Notes under the pieces: model-generated
What the model was told of the DNA's origin: nothing
Databases searched by the model: none
The model's input: only the letters and a program-made list of their open reading frames with translations
Origin: an uncultured Clostridia bacterium
Lineage (GTDB): Bacteria; Bacillota; Clostridia; Peptostreptococcales; Anaerovoracaceae
DNA: 64,000 nucleotides
NCBI GenBank assembly: GCA_934271235.1
Contig: CAKQQT010000015.1
Location: forward strand, 11,033-75,032
Reading direction: 5' to 3'
In this document: piece after piece, positions 27,038 through 38,833 of the stretch
Position numbering within the stretch: position 1 is the first letter of the stretch
Layout of the letters: every line of letters begins with the position of its first letter
Translations under genes and position numbers: made by a program

Positions 27038-28128
27038 CAGTAAGCACCCTCTTTCACATGAACGATCACCGGCTCGCCGCCCATCGGCGCGTAAACATCT
27101 TCCGCATCCGGCTCCATGACACGGATCGCGGCTTCCTCGCTGGCGATTAGCACCTTATCGTCTTTGGAGGCGACCACCATGGATCGCAGTTTCAGCCGGT
27201 CATTGAGCGCCATCAGCCCCCCCTCGAAACCAAGGATGATCGAAAACGGCCCGGTGATCAAAAGACTCGGATAAACCTTGCGCAGATAAGCCAGCTGGTC
27301 AGCTTCCGCCGTGTCCTTCTGCGCGATCGTGCTCCAGAACGGAGCCGCGATGACGGAAGCGGTCTCCTTCAAGCTGAGACCTTGCCTGCGGAGAAGATAG
27401 TCCATCATGTAGGTGATGACTTCGGTATCGGTCTGCAGATTGCATTTGTAACCGAACATCTCCATATATCTGCGGTTGGCGTCGTAGGAAGAGATCTCCC
27501 CATTGTGCACGACGGAGTAATCCAGCAGCGCGAACGGATGCGCGCCTCCCCACCAGCCCGGCGTATTGGTCGGGTAACGGCCGTGCGCCGTCCAGGAATA
27601 GGCTTCGTATTCGTCCAGACGGTAAAAGCGTCCGACATCTTCAGGGTAACCGACGGCTTTGAAAGCGCCCATGTTTTTCCCGCAGGAAAAGATGTGTGCG
27701 CCCTTTTGTGTGCTGTTGATCCGCATCACGGTCCGAACGGTCAGTTCCTTTTCCTCCAGCTGCTGCCGCTGCAGGACCGAAGCAAGCGGCGCCGCGAAAT
27801 AACGCCAGATAAGCGGGATATCCGTGATCTCTTCGATGATCCGGATCGGCATGGCTTCTGCCTCAAAGATTTCAAAGCTTTCTTTTAAGGTTTTCTCAAA
27901 GGCATGCCTTGCGTCCTCGTCATCGAAAAAAAGATGAAAGGCGTACAAGTCCGTGTGTTCCGGATAAATGCCGTAGCCGGCAAAGCCTCCGCCCAGACCG
28001 TTGGAACGGTCATGCATGGGGACCATGCTCTGTATGATCTTTTCACCTGTCATGCGAGATCCCTCTTTGGAGATCATGGCCGAAATGGCGCATCCGGATG
28101 GAATCCGTATCTGACCTTCTTTTTTCAT
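27037..28128 (-). CDS. Glutamate synthase class II glutamine amidotransferase subunit
   Basis: 363 residues. The likely nucleophile is Cys13 in RIPSGCAIS, so a 12-residue propeptide is probably removed. Other Ntn-type features are RSNGLGGGFAGYGIYP, ARYPTNTPG-like HGRYPTNTPGWWGGAHPF and VVHNGEISSYDANRRY. It hydrolyses glutamine and passes ammonia to the FMN subunit. First gene of a four-gene operon (GATase, FMN, GXGXG, ANTAR). Confidence 0.9.
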   Translation of the reverse strand: MKKEGQIRIPSGCAISAMISKEGSRMTGEKIIQSMVPMHDRSNGLGGGFAGYGIYPEHTDLYAFHLFFDDEDARHAFEKTLKESFEIFEAEAMPIRIIEEITDIPLIWRYFAAPLASVLQRQQLEEKELTVRTVMRINSTQKGAHIFSCGKNMGAFKAVGYPEDVGRFYRLDEYEAYSWTAHGRYPTNTPGWWGGAHPFALLDYSVVHNGEISSYDANRRYMEMFGYKCNLQTDTEVITYMMDYLLRRQGLSLKETASVIAAPFWSTIAQKDTAEADQLAYLRKVYPSLLITGPFSIILGFEGGLMALNDRLKLRSMVVASKDDKVLIASEEAAIRVMEPDAEDVYAPMGGEPVIVHVKEGAY

Positions 28129-28376
28129 TGCCCGCTATCCTTTCTGCTCTGTCGTCTGATCTATTATATAGTAGGGAAGTTTCGAAGAACCCCTGCGGGG
28201 ATGCTCCGAACCTGCAGTACCAAAGAAAAAAGAGAAAGGTGTCCACGGTCGGCAGGGAGAAGAAGCTGCCGAAAATGAACGCCTTTGCTCACTTTGGAAT
28301 GGTCCGATCCCGCTCGGCAGACTGCCCGGCAGTACCGCCGCACTTTCACGCGTTATCAGGCCGTGGTTTGAATTAT
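28129..28376 (-). promoter_or_regulatory. Long structured leader of the glutamate synthase operon
   Basis: About 240 nt of untranslated RNA between the promoter and the amidotransferase ATG. CCACGG (28366-28361) can pair with CCGTGG (28248-28243), closing a domain of about 124 nt. Inside are several hairpins, including CGGC-GGTACT-GCCG and CGGCAG/CTGCCG (28271-28266 with 28255-28250). A T-rich stretch (TTTCTCTTTTTT) follows directly after the closing stem, suggesting conditional termination. I could not match it to T-box, lysine, glycine, SAM, FMN or cobalamin riboswitches. Confidence 0.5.
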
Positions 28377-28382
28377 GAGAGA

Positions 28383-28411
28383 AGTATAGCACTGCTTTTT
28401 TCGCTTGTCAA
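28383..28411 (-). promoter_or_regulatory. Consensus promoter of the glutamate synthase operon
   Basis: On the minus strand: TTGACA (28411-28406), 17-nt spacer, TATACT (28388-28383) with extended -10 TGC. Nearly ideal, so control probably acts in the leader. Confidence 0.85.
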
Positions 28412-28486
28412 TAGAAATTTGTGTATACATAACAAAAAATATTGAAAATTTTTAGAAAAAATCATGAAAAAATTTGCAAAAAGTAC

Positions 28487-28515
28487 TTGACTTCGTACAA
28501 GATCCGGTGTATCAT
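28487..28515 (+). promoter_or_regulatory. Promoter of the type III glutamine synthetase gene
   Basis: TTGACT (28487-28492), 17-nt spacer, TATCAT (28510-28515). The predicted start near 28522 puts the leader terminator within about 15 nt of the RNA 5' end. Confidence 0.8.
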
Positions 28516-28535
28516 CACAGCATACCAAGGCAATG

Positions 28536-28573
28536 GGGTCTTGAAATCGCGCGTCGGTTTCGAGACCCTTTTT
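28536..28573 (+). terminator. Leader terminator before glutamine synthetase (possible ANTAR target)
   Basis: GGGTCTTGAAATC pairs with GGTTTCGAGACCC over 13 bp (two G-T), then five T. It lies about 100 nt before the coding start, so it can act as an attenuator. The preceding CCAAGGCAATGG could form an alternative small hairpin overlapping the left arm. The nearby ANTAR gene makes antitermination an attractive inference. Confidence 0.7.
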
Positions 28574-28676
28574 CGTATATCGCATCATCGCGTGCGAAGA
28601 ACGATGGAGCAAAAGATGAAACAAAAGCAATGACCATGAAGATGGATCGGAAGTTCAGAAGAAAGGAAACAGGAAG

Positions 28677-30794
<2,118 letters not shown>

Positions 30795-30816
30795 AACAGA
30801 ACCGCAAAACAGAGAA

Positions 30817-30855
30817 GATCGGCCGGATCACACACAGAAGATGCGGCCGATTTTT
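30817..30855 (+). terminator. Terminator of the glutamine synthetase gene
   Basis: GATCGGCCG and CGGCCGAT flank an 18-nt loop, followed by five T. Confidence 0.7.
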
Positions 30856-30883
30856 CGTCCCCTAAAGTTTTTCCGCAAAATCA

Positions 30884-30913
30884 TTGACTTTCCGGAAGGG
30901 GTGAGATTATAAT
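30884..30913 (+). promoter_or_regulatory. Promoter of the MATE transporter gene
   Basis: TTGACT (30884-30889), 18-nt spacer, TATAAT (30908-30913). Confidence 0.75.
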
Positions 30914-30972
30914 ATCTGTACAAAGAATGTCCGTGAAAGTTTACGGGCTGATTTTTACGGAGGCTATGGGAT

Positions 30973-32379
30973 ATGACGCAGAAAGCGCTGTTCAAAAAAG
31001 AAAACAAACCGAAAAAGCATGAGATCGATATGATCAACGGTCCGATCCTGAGCCGGATGCTTGTCTTCGCGTTTCCTTTGGTGTGCTCCAACGTTCTGCA
31101 GCTGCTGTTCAACGCGGCGGATATCATCGTAGTGGGACGGTTCGGCAGTGAAAATTCCCTGGCAGCCGTCGGTTCGACATCTTCGCTGATCAACCTGCTG
31201 GTAAACCTTTTCGTCGGACTGGCGATCGGTTCCAACGTTCTGACCGCCAGATACTACGGCGCGCGCAAGGACAGCGATGTCAGCGAAACGGTGCATACGT
31301 CCGTCGCCATCAGTATCGTATCGGGAATCGGACTGGCGATCGTCGGCATTCTGGTAGCGGCGCCGATCCTGGAGCTGATGGAGACCCCGGAAGAGGTCCT
31401 GCCGCTTTCGGCGTTATATATGCGGATCTACTTCATCGGCATGCCGGCGATGATGATCTATAACTTCGGCAGCGCGATCCTGCGGGCCAAGGGGGATACC
31501 AAGCGTCCGCTGCATTATCTGACCATGGCGGGCATCATCAATGTGATCCTCAACCTGTTCTTCGTCATCGTTCTGAAGATGGACGTCGCGGGAGTCGCGG
31601 CGGCGACTTCGATCTCACAGTGCTTCTCGGCCTTTATGATCCTGCGCTGTCTGATGAAAGAGGAGGGTCCGTTCCGCCTGCACGCCAAACTGCTGCGGAT
31701 CCAGAAAGCCAAACTGCTGATGATCCTGGAGATCGGACTTCCGGCCGGATTTCAGGGCGTTCTGTTCGCTCTGTCCAACGTCATCATCCAGTCCTCGATC
31801 AACAGCTTCGGCAAGGATGTCATGGCAGGCAGCGCGGCGTCTTCCAATCTTGAGAACTTCACGTACTTCGGCATGAACGCGTTCTATCAGGCGGCGATCT
31901 CGTTTACCAGCCAGAACATGGGAGCGGGACAGCTGAAACGTATCCATAAGATCGTGCTGACGGCGGCGAGCTGCGCGGCGGTGACGGGACTGGTGATGGG
32001 AAATCTGACCTATCTGTTCGGGCGGCCGCTCCTGGGGATCTATTCCACACAGGAGATCGTCATTAAAGAGGGTATGAAGCGTCTGCTGCTGATCGCCGCG
32101 CCGTATTTTATCTGCGGCATCATGGACACGATGGCAGGCGTCATCCGCGGTCTCGGCTACTCCATCCTGCCGATGATCGTCAGCCTGTTGGGCGCCTGTG
32201 TCCTGCGGATCATTTGGATCAAAGCCTTCTGCTCGATGCCGGCGTTCCACCATGTGGAATACGTCTATGCGTCCTATCCGGTAACTTGGACGATCACGCT
32301 GACCGCACACATCGTCTGCTACATCCTGATCATGCGAAAGCTGAAAAAACGTCCGCAGACCGAGGAAGAAGCGGCTTAG
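30973..32379 (+). CDS. MATE family efflux transporter
   Basis: 468 residues with about twelve membrane helices in two homologous halves. Family features include MINGPILSRMLVFAFPLVCSNVLQ, VGRFGSENSLAAVGST and the second-half GLPAGFQGVLFALSNV. It exports cationic or hydrophobic compounds using an ion gradient; the substrate is not predictable. The start fits the family N-terminus, with GGAGG upstream. Confidence 0.92.
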   Translation: MTQKALFKKENKPKKHEIDMINGPILSRMLVFAFPLVCSNVLQLLFNAADIIVVGRFGSENSLAAVGSTSSLINLLVNLFVGLAIGSNVLTARYYGARKDSDVSETVHTSVAISIVSGIGLAIVGILVAAPILELMETPEEVLPLSALYMRIYFIGMPAMMIYNFGSAILRAKGDTKRPLHYLTMAGIINVILNLFFVIVLKMDVAGVAAATSISQCFSAFMILRCLMKEEGPFRLHAKLLRIQKAKLLMILEIGLPAGFQGVLFALSNVIIQSSINSFGKDVMAGSAASSNLENFTYFGMNAFYQAAISFTSQNMGAGQLKRIHKIVLTAASCAAVTGLVMGNLTYLFGRPLLGIYSTQEIVIKEGMKRLLLIAAPYFICGIMDTMAGVIRGLGYSILPMIVSLLGACVLRIIWIKAFCSMPAFHHVEYVYASYPVTWTITLTAHIVCYILIMRKLKKRPQTEEEAA

Positions 32380-32422
32380 CGTTTTCAAATAAAAAATAAG
32401 GGGAAAGAAAAGGAGAATCATC

Positions 32423-32800
32423 ATGAGAAAAATCGTAGCAACCGAAAAAGCACCTGCAGCGATCGGACCTTACGCACAGGCGAACATCATCGGCAATCTG
32501 GTCATCACATCGGGACAGATCCCGATCGATCCGGCAACCGGCGATCTGGTAGAGAGCGATATCGAAACACAGACCAGACAGGTCTTCGCGAACCTCAAAG
32601 CCGTTCTGGAGGAAGCCGGCAGCGGTCTGGACAAGATCGTCAAGACAACCTGCTTTATGGATAACATGAACGACTTCGCGAAGATGAATGAAGTCTATGC
32701 GGAGTATTTCAGCGGAGAATATCCGTCCAGATCCGCGGTGGAGGTCGCGAAACTGCCGAAAGGCGCTTTGATCGAGATCGAAGCGATCGCGTACCTGTAA
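32423..32800 (+). CDS. ridA: RidA family reactive intermediate deaminase
   Basis: 125 residues, full length for RidA/YjgF. It hydrolyses reactive enamine/imine intermediates from amino-acid metabolism. Typical motifs are APAAIGPYAQA, TSGQIPIDPATG, NLKAVLEEAGSGLDKIVKTTCF and the active-site Arg in YPSRSAVEVAKLPKGALIEIEAIA. AAAGGAG precedes the ATG, and the next gene starts 4 nt after its stop. Confidence 0.95.
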   Translation: MRKIVATEKAPAAIGPYAQANIIGNLVITSGQIPIDPATGDLVESDIETQTRQVFANLKAVLEEAGSGLDKIVKTTCFMDNMNDFAKMNEVYAEYFSGEYPSRSAVEVAKLPKGALIEIEAIAYL

Positions 32801-32804
32801 TATC

Positions 32805-34550
32805 ATGAACAACACAAAAAAAGATTTTCACAGATCATTGTTCCGCATCTTTTTGTCCTATTTTCCGGCGCACAAGAAGCTCTTTATCCTCGATATGAGC
32901 TGTGCGTTCCTGGTAGGAGCGATCGATGTGGCGTTTCCGCTGGTTTCCCGGTATGTGATGTATGATCTGCTGCCGGACAAGCTGTACCGGACTTTTTTCA
33001 CCGTCATGGCGATCGTCGTGGCGGCGTTTTTGCTGCGGGCGATCATGAACTTCATCATCACTTATTGGGGGCATCAGTTCGGGATCCGCGTCGAGGCGGA
33101 TATCCGACGGGACCTGTATGTGCATTTTCAGGAGCTGGATTTTGACTTTTTCGACAAGAACCGGACCGGCAAACTGATGAACCGCCTGACGGGCGATCTG
33201 TTCGAGATCACCGAACTGGCGCATCACGGCCCGGAGGATCTGCTGATCTCGACGATCACGATCATCGGGGCGCTGCTCGTCATGTTTGTCGTGGAGTGGC
33301 GGCTGGCGCTGATCGTGCTGGTCATCGTTCCGGTCTTTATCCTGATCGTGGTCCTTTGCCGTAAGGATATGATGGATTCGTCGGTGCTGGTCAAGCAGAA
33401 GATGGCGAATATCAACGCGGACATCGAATCGACGCTTTCGGGCATGAAAACATCCAAGGCGTTCGACAACCAGCGCATCGACTTTGAACGATTTGACCGC
33501 TCCAATGAGATGTATAAGGGTTCCAAGACCGGTTATTACAAGGCGATGGGACGTTTCAACGCGTCGTTGGAATTTTTTATCTGCTTCCTGCAGATCGCGG
33601 TGATCACGGCCGGCGGCTGGCTGATCATGCGCGGCAGCATGAACTATATCGATCTGATCACGTTTACGCTGTATATCACGACGTTCGTCACGCCGGTGCG
33701 CAAGCTGGCGACGCTGGCGGAGATCTTTACTAACGGACTGGCAGGTCTGAAGCGCTTTGCGGAAGTGATGCGCATCGAGCCGAGCATCCGCGAGGCGGAG
33801 AACGCGGTGACGCTGCACGATGTCAAAGGAGAGATCGTGATGGATCATGTCGTCTTCGGCTACAAGGCGGAGACCGACGTGCTGCACGATATTTCCCTGA
33901 CGGTACATGCCGGAGAAAGCCTGGCGGTGGTCGGACATTCCGGCGGCGGCAAGAGCACGCTCTGCCAGCTGATCCCACGTTTCTACGATGTGGAGAGCGG
34001 CAGCATTTCCATCGACGGCACGGACATCCGCAAGCTGACCAAGAGCTCGCTTAGGACCAACATCGGGATCGTGCAGCAGGATGTGTTCCTGTTCGCGGAT
34101 ACGATCTACGAAAACATCCGCTACGGCAGGCCGGAGGCTTCCTATGAGGAAGTCGTCGAGGCAGCCAAAAAAGCGGAGATCTATGAGGATATCCTCAAGA
34201 TGGAAGACGGGTTCGACACCTATGTGGGCGAACGCGGCGCGCTGCTTTCGGGCGGACAGAAACAGCGGATCTCGATCGCGCGGATCTTCCTCAAAAATCC
34301 GCCGATCCTGATCCTGGACGAGGCGACTTCCGCGCTCGACAGCGTGACGGAAGCACATATCCAAAAGGCGTTTGACGAGCTTTCGGCGGGAAGGACGACG
34401 CTGATGATCGCGCATCGCCTAGCAACGATCCGCAACGCGGACCGCATCGTGGTCATCGAGAACGGCAGGATCGAGGAAGAGGGCACGCAGGCGGAACTTC
34501 TGGCGCGCGGCGGCGAATTCGCCAAGCTGTATCAGACGCAGATGAAATGA
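32805..34550 (+). CDS. ABC-type exporter, fused permease and ATPase
   Basis: 581 residues. A six-helix exporter transmembrane domain (1-310) is fused to an ATPase with Walker A GHSGGGKST, Q-loop IVQQDVFLF, signature LSGGQKQR, Walker B ILILDEATSALD and switch His in IAHRLATIR. It acts as a dimer exporting lipids, peptides or drugs; the substrate is unknown. It ends at a strong terminator (34574). Confidence 0.92.
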   Translation: MNNTKKDFHRSLFRIFLSYFPAHKKLFILDMSCAFLVGAIDVAFPLVSRYVMYDLLPDKLYRTFFTVMAIVVAAFLLRAIMNFIITYWGHQFGIRVEADIRRDLYVHFQELDFDFFDKNRTGKLMNRLTGDLFEITELAHHGPEDLLISTITIIGALLVMFVVEWRLALIVLVIVPVFILIVVLCRKDMMDSSVLVKQKMANINADIESTLSGMKTSKAFDNQRIDFERFDRSNEMYKGSKTGYYKAMGRFNASLEFFICFLQIAVITAGGWLIMRGSMNYIDLITFTLYITTFVTPVRKLATLAEIFTNGLAGLKRFAEVMRIEPSIREAENAVTLHDVKGEIVMDHVVFGYKAETDVLHDISLTVHAGESLAVVGHSGGGKSTLCQLIPRFYDVESGSISIDGTDIRKLTKSSLRTNIGIVQQDVFLFADTIYENIRYGRPEASYEEVVEAAKKAEIYEDILKMEDGFDTYVGERGALLSGGQKQRISIARIFLKNPPILILDEATSALDSVTEAHIQKAFDELSAGRTTLMIAHRLATIRNADRIVVIENGRIEEEGTQAELLARGGEFAKLYQTQMK

Positions 34551-34573
34551 CGAAATGAGATGCAAATCTATGC

Positions 34574-34601
34574 AAAAAGGGCTTTTATAAAAGCCCTTTT
34601 T
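34574..34601. terminator. Bidirectional terminator between the exporter and pyrH
   Basis: AAAAAGGGCTTTT, short centre ATA, AAAGCCCTTTTT: near-perfect inverted repeat with A-run before and T-run after. Confidence 0.85.
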
Positions 34602-34622
34602 ATGTTAGAATAATAAGGATAA

Positions 34623-35360
<738 letters not shown>

Positions 35361-35371
35361 GAGGAGAACTC

Positions 35372-35926
35372 ATGGAAAAGACAAAGAAGAATCTCGAAGA
35401 GAGAAGCAAAAAAACGATCGCGATCTTAAAAGAAGATCTGAATACCGTCAGAGCGGGCAGAGCGAATCCGGCGCTCCTGGATAAAGTCATGGTAGACTAT
35501 TACGGCTCCCCGACACCGCTGAAGAACCTGTCGAACATTTCCGTTCCGGATCCGAGAACTCTTCTGATCTCACCGTTTGATCCGAAATCGATCTCCGAGA
35601 TCGAAAAGGCCATCAACATCGCCAATATCGGCATCAACCCGTCCAACGACGGCAAGGCGGTAAGACTGGTGATCCCGCAGGTAACCGAAGAAAGAAGAAA
35701 AGAACTGACCAAGACGGTCAAGAAAATGGGCGAGGAAAGCAAGGTCGCGATCCGCAATCTCAGAAGAGAAGCCAACGACGAACTGAAAAAACTCGAAAAG
35801 AACCACGAGATCACCGAGGACGAACTCAAAAAGGCATTGGACGATGTACAGAAAGCAACGGACAAGACCACCAAGGAGATCGACGAGATCGTGGCGGCAA
35901 AAGACAAGGAGATCATGGAAGTCTAA
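35372..35926 (+). CDS. frr: Ribosome recycling factor
   Basis: 184 residues, the standard length. It splits post-termination ribosomes with EF-G. Motifs are LNTVRAGRANPALLDKV, PDPRTLLISPFD, GINPSNDGKAVRLVIPQVTEERR and a C-terminal coiled-coil. GGAGGAG lies before the ATG, 11 nt after pyrH. Confidence 0.96.
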   Translation: MEKTKKNLEERSKKTIAILKEDLNTVRAGRANPALLDKVMVDYYGSPTPLKNLSNISVPDPRTLLISPFDPKSISEIEKAINIANIGINPSNDGKAVRLVIPQVTEERRKELTKTVKKMGEESKVAIRNLRREANDELKKLEKNHEITEDELKKALDDVQKATDKTTKEIDEIVAAKDKEIMEV

Positions 35927-35971
35927 ACGGGTACTTTCACGAAAACCGAACAGAATAAGAAACAGAAACTA

Positions 35972-36000
35972 CAGTGTGGCTGCCGGAGGGAGCCACACTG
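35972..36000 (+). promoter_or_regulatory. Hairpin between frr and uppS
   Basis: CAGTGTGGCT and AGCCACACTG form a perfect 10-bp stem with a 9-nt loop, followed only by TTTGC. More likely an mRNA-processing or stability element than a full terminator. The uppS ribosome site starts 5 nt after it. Confidence 0.55.
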
Positions 36001-36020
36001 TTTGCAGGAGAGAAAAAACT

Positions 36021-36743
36021 ATGAGTGAAGCGGTCAAAATGCCGCGGCACGTGGCTGTCATCATGGACGGCAACGGCCGCTGGGCAGAGCAGCATAAGGT
36101 GACCCGGCTGCAGGGACACAATCGTGGGATGTTCACCATGAAAGAGATCATCAAAAAAGCCGATCAGATGGGCATCCGCTATCTGACGGTCTACGCGTTT
36201 TCCACCGAAAACTGGAAACGCTCGCAGGAGGAAGTCGGCGGCATTTTTAATCTGCTGGTCAAATTTGTCGGCAGCGAGCTTGCGGAACTGCATGAGAACA
36301 ACGTAAAAGTGCATATCCTCGGCGAATATGCGAAAGTGCCGGAGGCGGCAGTCAAAAGTATCGAAAAGGCCTTACAGACCACCAAAAACAACACCGGTCT
36401 GCAGTTTAACATAGCACTGAACTACGGCAGCCGGGCCGAGATCGCCCGCGCGGCGCGAAAGCTCTGCGAGGCGGTCTTGCGCGGAGAGCTTGATCCGGCT
36501 GAGATCGACGAAGCGCAGATCGCAAGGAACCTTTATACCGGTTCGGAAAACGACAATATCCCGGATCCGGATCTGCTCATCCGCACCAGCGGCGAACAGC
36601 GGCTTTCCAACTTCCTGCTCTGGCAGGCGGCATACAGCGAGTTCTCGTTCACGGACACCTACTGGCCGGATTTCACGCCGGAGGAATTTGAGAAGATGGT
36701 TGTGGATTTTACGCATAGAGACCGCAGGTTCGGCGGAAGATAA
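36021..36743 (+). CDS. uppS: Undecaprenyl diphosphate synthase
   Basis: 240 residues. It condenses isopentenyl diphosphates into the C55 carrier used for wall synthesis. Visible motifs are VAVIMDGNGRWAEQHK (catalytic Asp), GMFTMKEI, YLTVYAFSTENWKRS and DLLIRTSGEQRLSNFLLWQ. The start at 36021 fits the family N-terminus and follows GCAGGAG. Confidence 0.95.
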   Translation: MSEAVKMPRHVAVIMDGNGRWAEQHKVTRLQGHNRGMFTMKEIIKKADQMGIRYLTVYAFSTENWKRSQEEVGGIFNLLVKFVGSELAELHENNVKVHILGEYAKVPEAAVKSIEKALQTTKNNTGLQFNIALNYGSRAEIARAARKLCEAVLRGELDPAEIDEAQIARNLYTGSENDNIPDPDLLIRTSGEQRLSNFLLWQAAYSEFSFTDTYWPDFTPEEFEKMVVDFTHRDRRFGGR

Positions 36744-36753
36744 GGGGGAAAAC

Positions 36754-37539
36754 ATGAAAACAAGGATTCTATCGGCATGCGTGATGCTGCCGCTTCTGAT
36801 CTTAGTCTATCTGGGAGGTTATCCGCTGATGGCGGCGGCCTTTGTGGTCGGAGCGATCGGCCTGCATGAATTTTACCATGGCTTTGAAGCTGCCGGAACG
36901 AAACCGTGCAAGGCGATCGGCTATACGGCGCTGATCGTGCTGTACGCGCTGAATCTGGCGTTTCCGTCGGATTACCGCTTCATCATGGTCTGGATCGTAT
37001 TGACCGTGATCGCGTCGATGATCTACGGCTTCAACGTCGAGGAACGTAAATTGGAGGACATGACATCGACGCTGCTGGGCATCCTCTATGTCGTGTTCTT
37101 TTCGTTCCATATCGTGCTCATCGACCAGACGCCGGACAGCGATCTGATCTGGCTGGTATTCCTAGCAGCGTTCGGCACGGACATCATGGCCTATTTCGTA
37201 GGCATGGCGATCGGCAAACACAAACTCTGCCCGCATCTTAGCCCGAAAAAGAGCAAAGAGGGCGCGGTCGGCGGCGTGCTCGGCAGTGTGCTGTTCTGCG
37301 GGATCTTCGCTTGGTTTGCGGAGCCGGATATCCTTCCGGAGTGCATGGCGATCGCGGTGGTCGGCAGCATCGTGGCACAGCTCGGAGACCTGTCCGCGTC
37401 GGCATTTAAGCGGCAGATGGGAATCAAGGACTACGGCAATCTGATCCCGGGCCACGGCGGCATCCTCGACCGTTTCGACAGTGTGCTGTTCACAGCGCCG
37501 ATGATCTACTACTGCATCCTGTTTGTCAACGAAATGTAG
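36754..37539 (+). CDS. cdsA: Phosphatidate cytidylyltransferase
   Basis: 261-residue membrane enzyme making CDP-diacylglycerol from phosphatidate and CTP. About eight hydrophobic segments and the CdsA signature KRQMGIKDYGNLIPGHGGIL-DRFDS near the C-terminus. AGGGGGA precedes the ATG, 10 nt after uppS. Confidence 0.94.
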   Translation: MKTRILSACVMLPLLILVYLGGYPLMAAAFVVGAIGLHEFYHGFEAAGTKPCKAIGYTALIVLYALNLAFPSDYRFIMVWIVLTVIASMIYGFNVEERKLEDMTSTLLGILYVVFFSFHIVLIDQTPDSDLIWLVFLAAFGTDIMAYFVGMAIGKHKLCPHLSPKKSKEGAVGGVLGSVLFCGIFAWFAEPDILPECMAIAVVGSIVAQLGDLSASAFKRQMGIKDYGNLIPGHGGILDRFDSVLFTAPMIYYCILFVNEM

Positions 37540-37602
37540 GCAGCGCGGAACGCGTGCCGGGGGCATACGGAACGTATAGGTATGGAAGTCGGAGGAAAAG
37601 AT

Positions 37603-38742
37603 ATGAAAAGAATTACGATTTTGGGCAGTACGGGTTCCATCGGCACACAGACGCTGGAAGTCATCGCCGCGAATCCGGAGCGTTTCTGCGTGACGGCCCT
37701 AACCTGCGGCAGGAATATCGAGCTTTTGGCAGAGCAGATCGAAGCCTTTCATCCGCGGCTTGCGGTCACCGAGCGGGCGGAGGACGCGGCCGCACTGGCA
37801 AAGCGGTTTCCCAAGACCGCGTTCGCGTACGGTCCGCAGGGGCTGATCGACGCGGCCGCGGCGGATTGTGATATGGTGGTGAACGCGCTGATGGGCATGC
37901 GCGGGCTGGAACCGACCTATCACGCGATCCGGGCCGGCAGGGATATCGCGCTGGCCAACAAGGAGACGCTGGTCGCGGGCGGACAGATCGTGATGGACGC
38001 GGTCCGGGAGGCAGGTGTGAAATTGCTGCCGGTCGACAGCGAGCACAGTGCGATCTTTCAGTGCCTGGAGGGCAATCGGAACCGTCCGATCCAAAAGATA
38101 CTTTTGACGGCGAGCGGCGGTCCGTTCCGCGGATTTTCCCGGGAGCAGCTGGAAACCGTGACACTGGCGCAGGCCCTGAAACATCCGAACTGGAGCATGG
38201 GCGCCAAGATCACGATCGATTCGGCTACGATGATGAACAAGGGACTGGAAGTGATCGAAGCCAAATGGCTGTTCGATGTGCCGGCGGAAAAGATCCAAGT
38301 GCTGGTGCATCCGCAGAGCATTCTGCATTCGGCGGTGGAATTTATGGATAATTCGGTCATCGGCCAGATGGGCGTGCCGGACATGCGGATCCCGATCAGC
38401 TTGGCGCTGGGCTATCCGGAGCGTCTCGCAAACCCGGACGCACCGTTGGACTTTTTCGGAGCCGGGAGCTGTCTGACGTTTGAAAAACCGGATCTTGCGA
38501 CCTTTCGCTGTCTCGCGCTGGCTTACGAGGCGATCCGGATGGGCGGAAGCTGTCCGGTGGTCCTGAACGCGGCCAACGAAGTGCTGGTAGACGCCTTTTT
38601 ACATGAAAAAATCGGATTTACGGACATTCCGCAAAAGCTGGAACTGCTTCTATCGCGGCATACGCCGACATATCATTTAGATTTAGAGGGGATTTTGCAG
38701 ATCGACCGCCAGACGCGCGCAAAGACGCACGAGATCTTATGA
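37603..38742 (+). CDS. dxr: 1-deoxy-D-xylulose 5-phosphate reductoisomerase
   Basis: 379 residues. Second enzyme of the MEP isoprenoid pathway (DXP to MEP, NADPH). NADPH motif GSTGSIGTQTLEV; metal and substrate regions LPVDSEHSAIFQCLEG, KITIDSATMMNKGLEVIEA and HPQSILHSAVEFMDNSV. The ATG at 37603 is preferred (TCGGAGG 10 nt upstream). Linked to ispG in this operon. Confidence 0.96.
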   Translation: MKRITILGSTGSIGTQTLEVIAANPERFCVTALTCGRNIELLAEQIEAFHPRLAVTERAEDAAALAKRFPKTAFAYGPQGLIDAAAADCDMVVNALMGMRGLEPTYHAIRAGRDIALANKETLVAGGQIVMDAVREAGVKLLPVDSEHSAIFQCLEGNRNRPIQKILLTASGGPFRGFSREQLETVTLAQALKHPNWSMGAKITIDSATMMNKGLEVIEAKWLFDVPAEKIQVLVHPQSILHSAVEFMDNSVIGQMGVPDMRIPISLALGYPERLANPDAPLDFFGAGSCLTFEKPDLATFRCLALAYEAIRMGGSCPVVLNAANEVLVDAFLHEKIGFTDIPQKLELLLSRHTPTYHLDLEGILQIDRQTRAKTHEIL

Positions 38743-38743
38743 T

Positions 38744-38802
38744 CGCATCCGGGGGAAAGCGCCGGACGGCGTGAGGGATGCGGCAGATCCGGCCCGATCT
38801 GC
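38744..38802 (+). promoter_or_regulatory. Two hairpins between dxr and rseP
   Basis: CGCATCC/GGATGCG (38744-38750 with 38776-38782) encloses a smaller CGCC/GGCG hairpin. Directly after it, GCAGATC/GATCTGC (38783-38789 with 38796-38802). No T-run. Probably affects mRNA stability or read-through inside the operon. Confidence 0.5.
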
Positions 38803-38833
38803 ATCGAAATGAGAAAAGAATGGAGACTGAACT

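Noticed and set aside
28129..28376. T-box or known metabolite riboswitch before glutamate synthase
   Set aside because: No T-box sequence, and no match to the conserved cores of lysine, glycine, SAM, FMN or cobalamin elements as I recall them; kept as unassigned structure.
32835..34415. 526-codon minus-strand open frame
   Set aside because: Shadow of the ABC exporter; Asp/Arg/His-rich translation typical of antisense frames.
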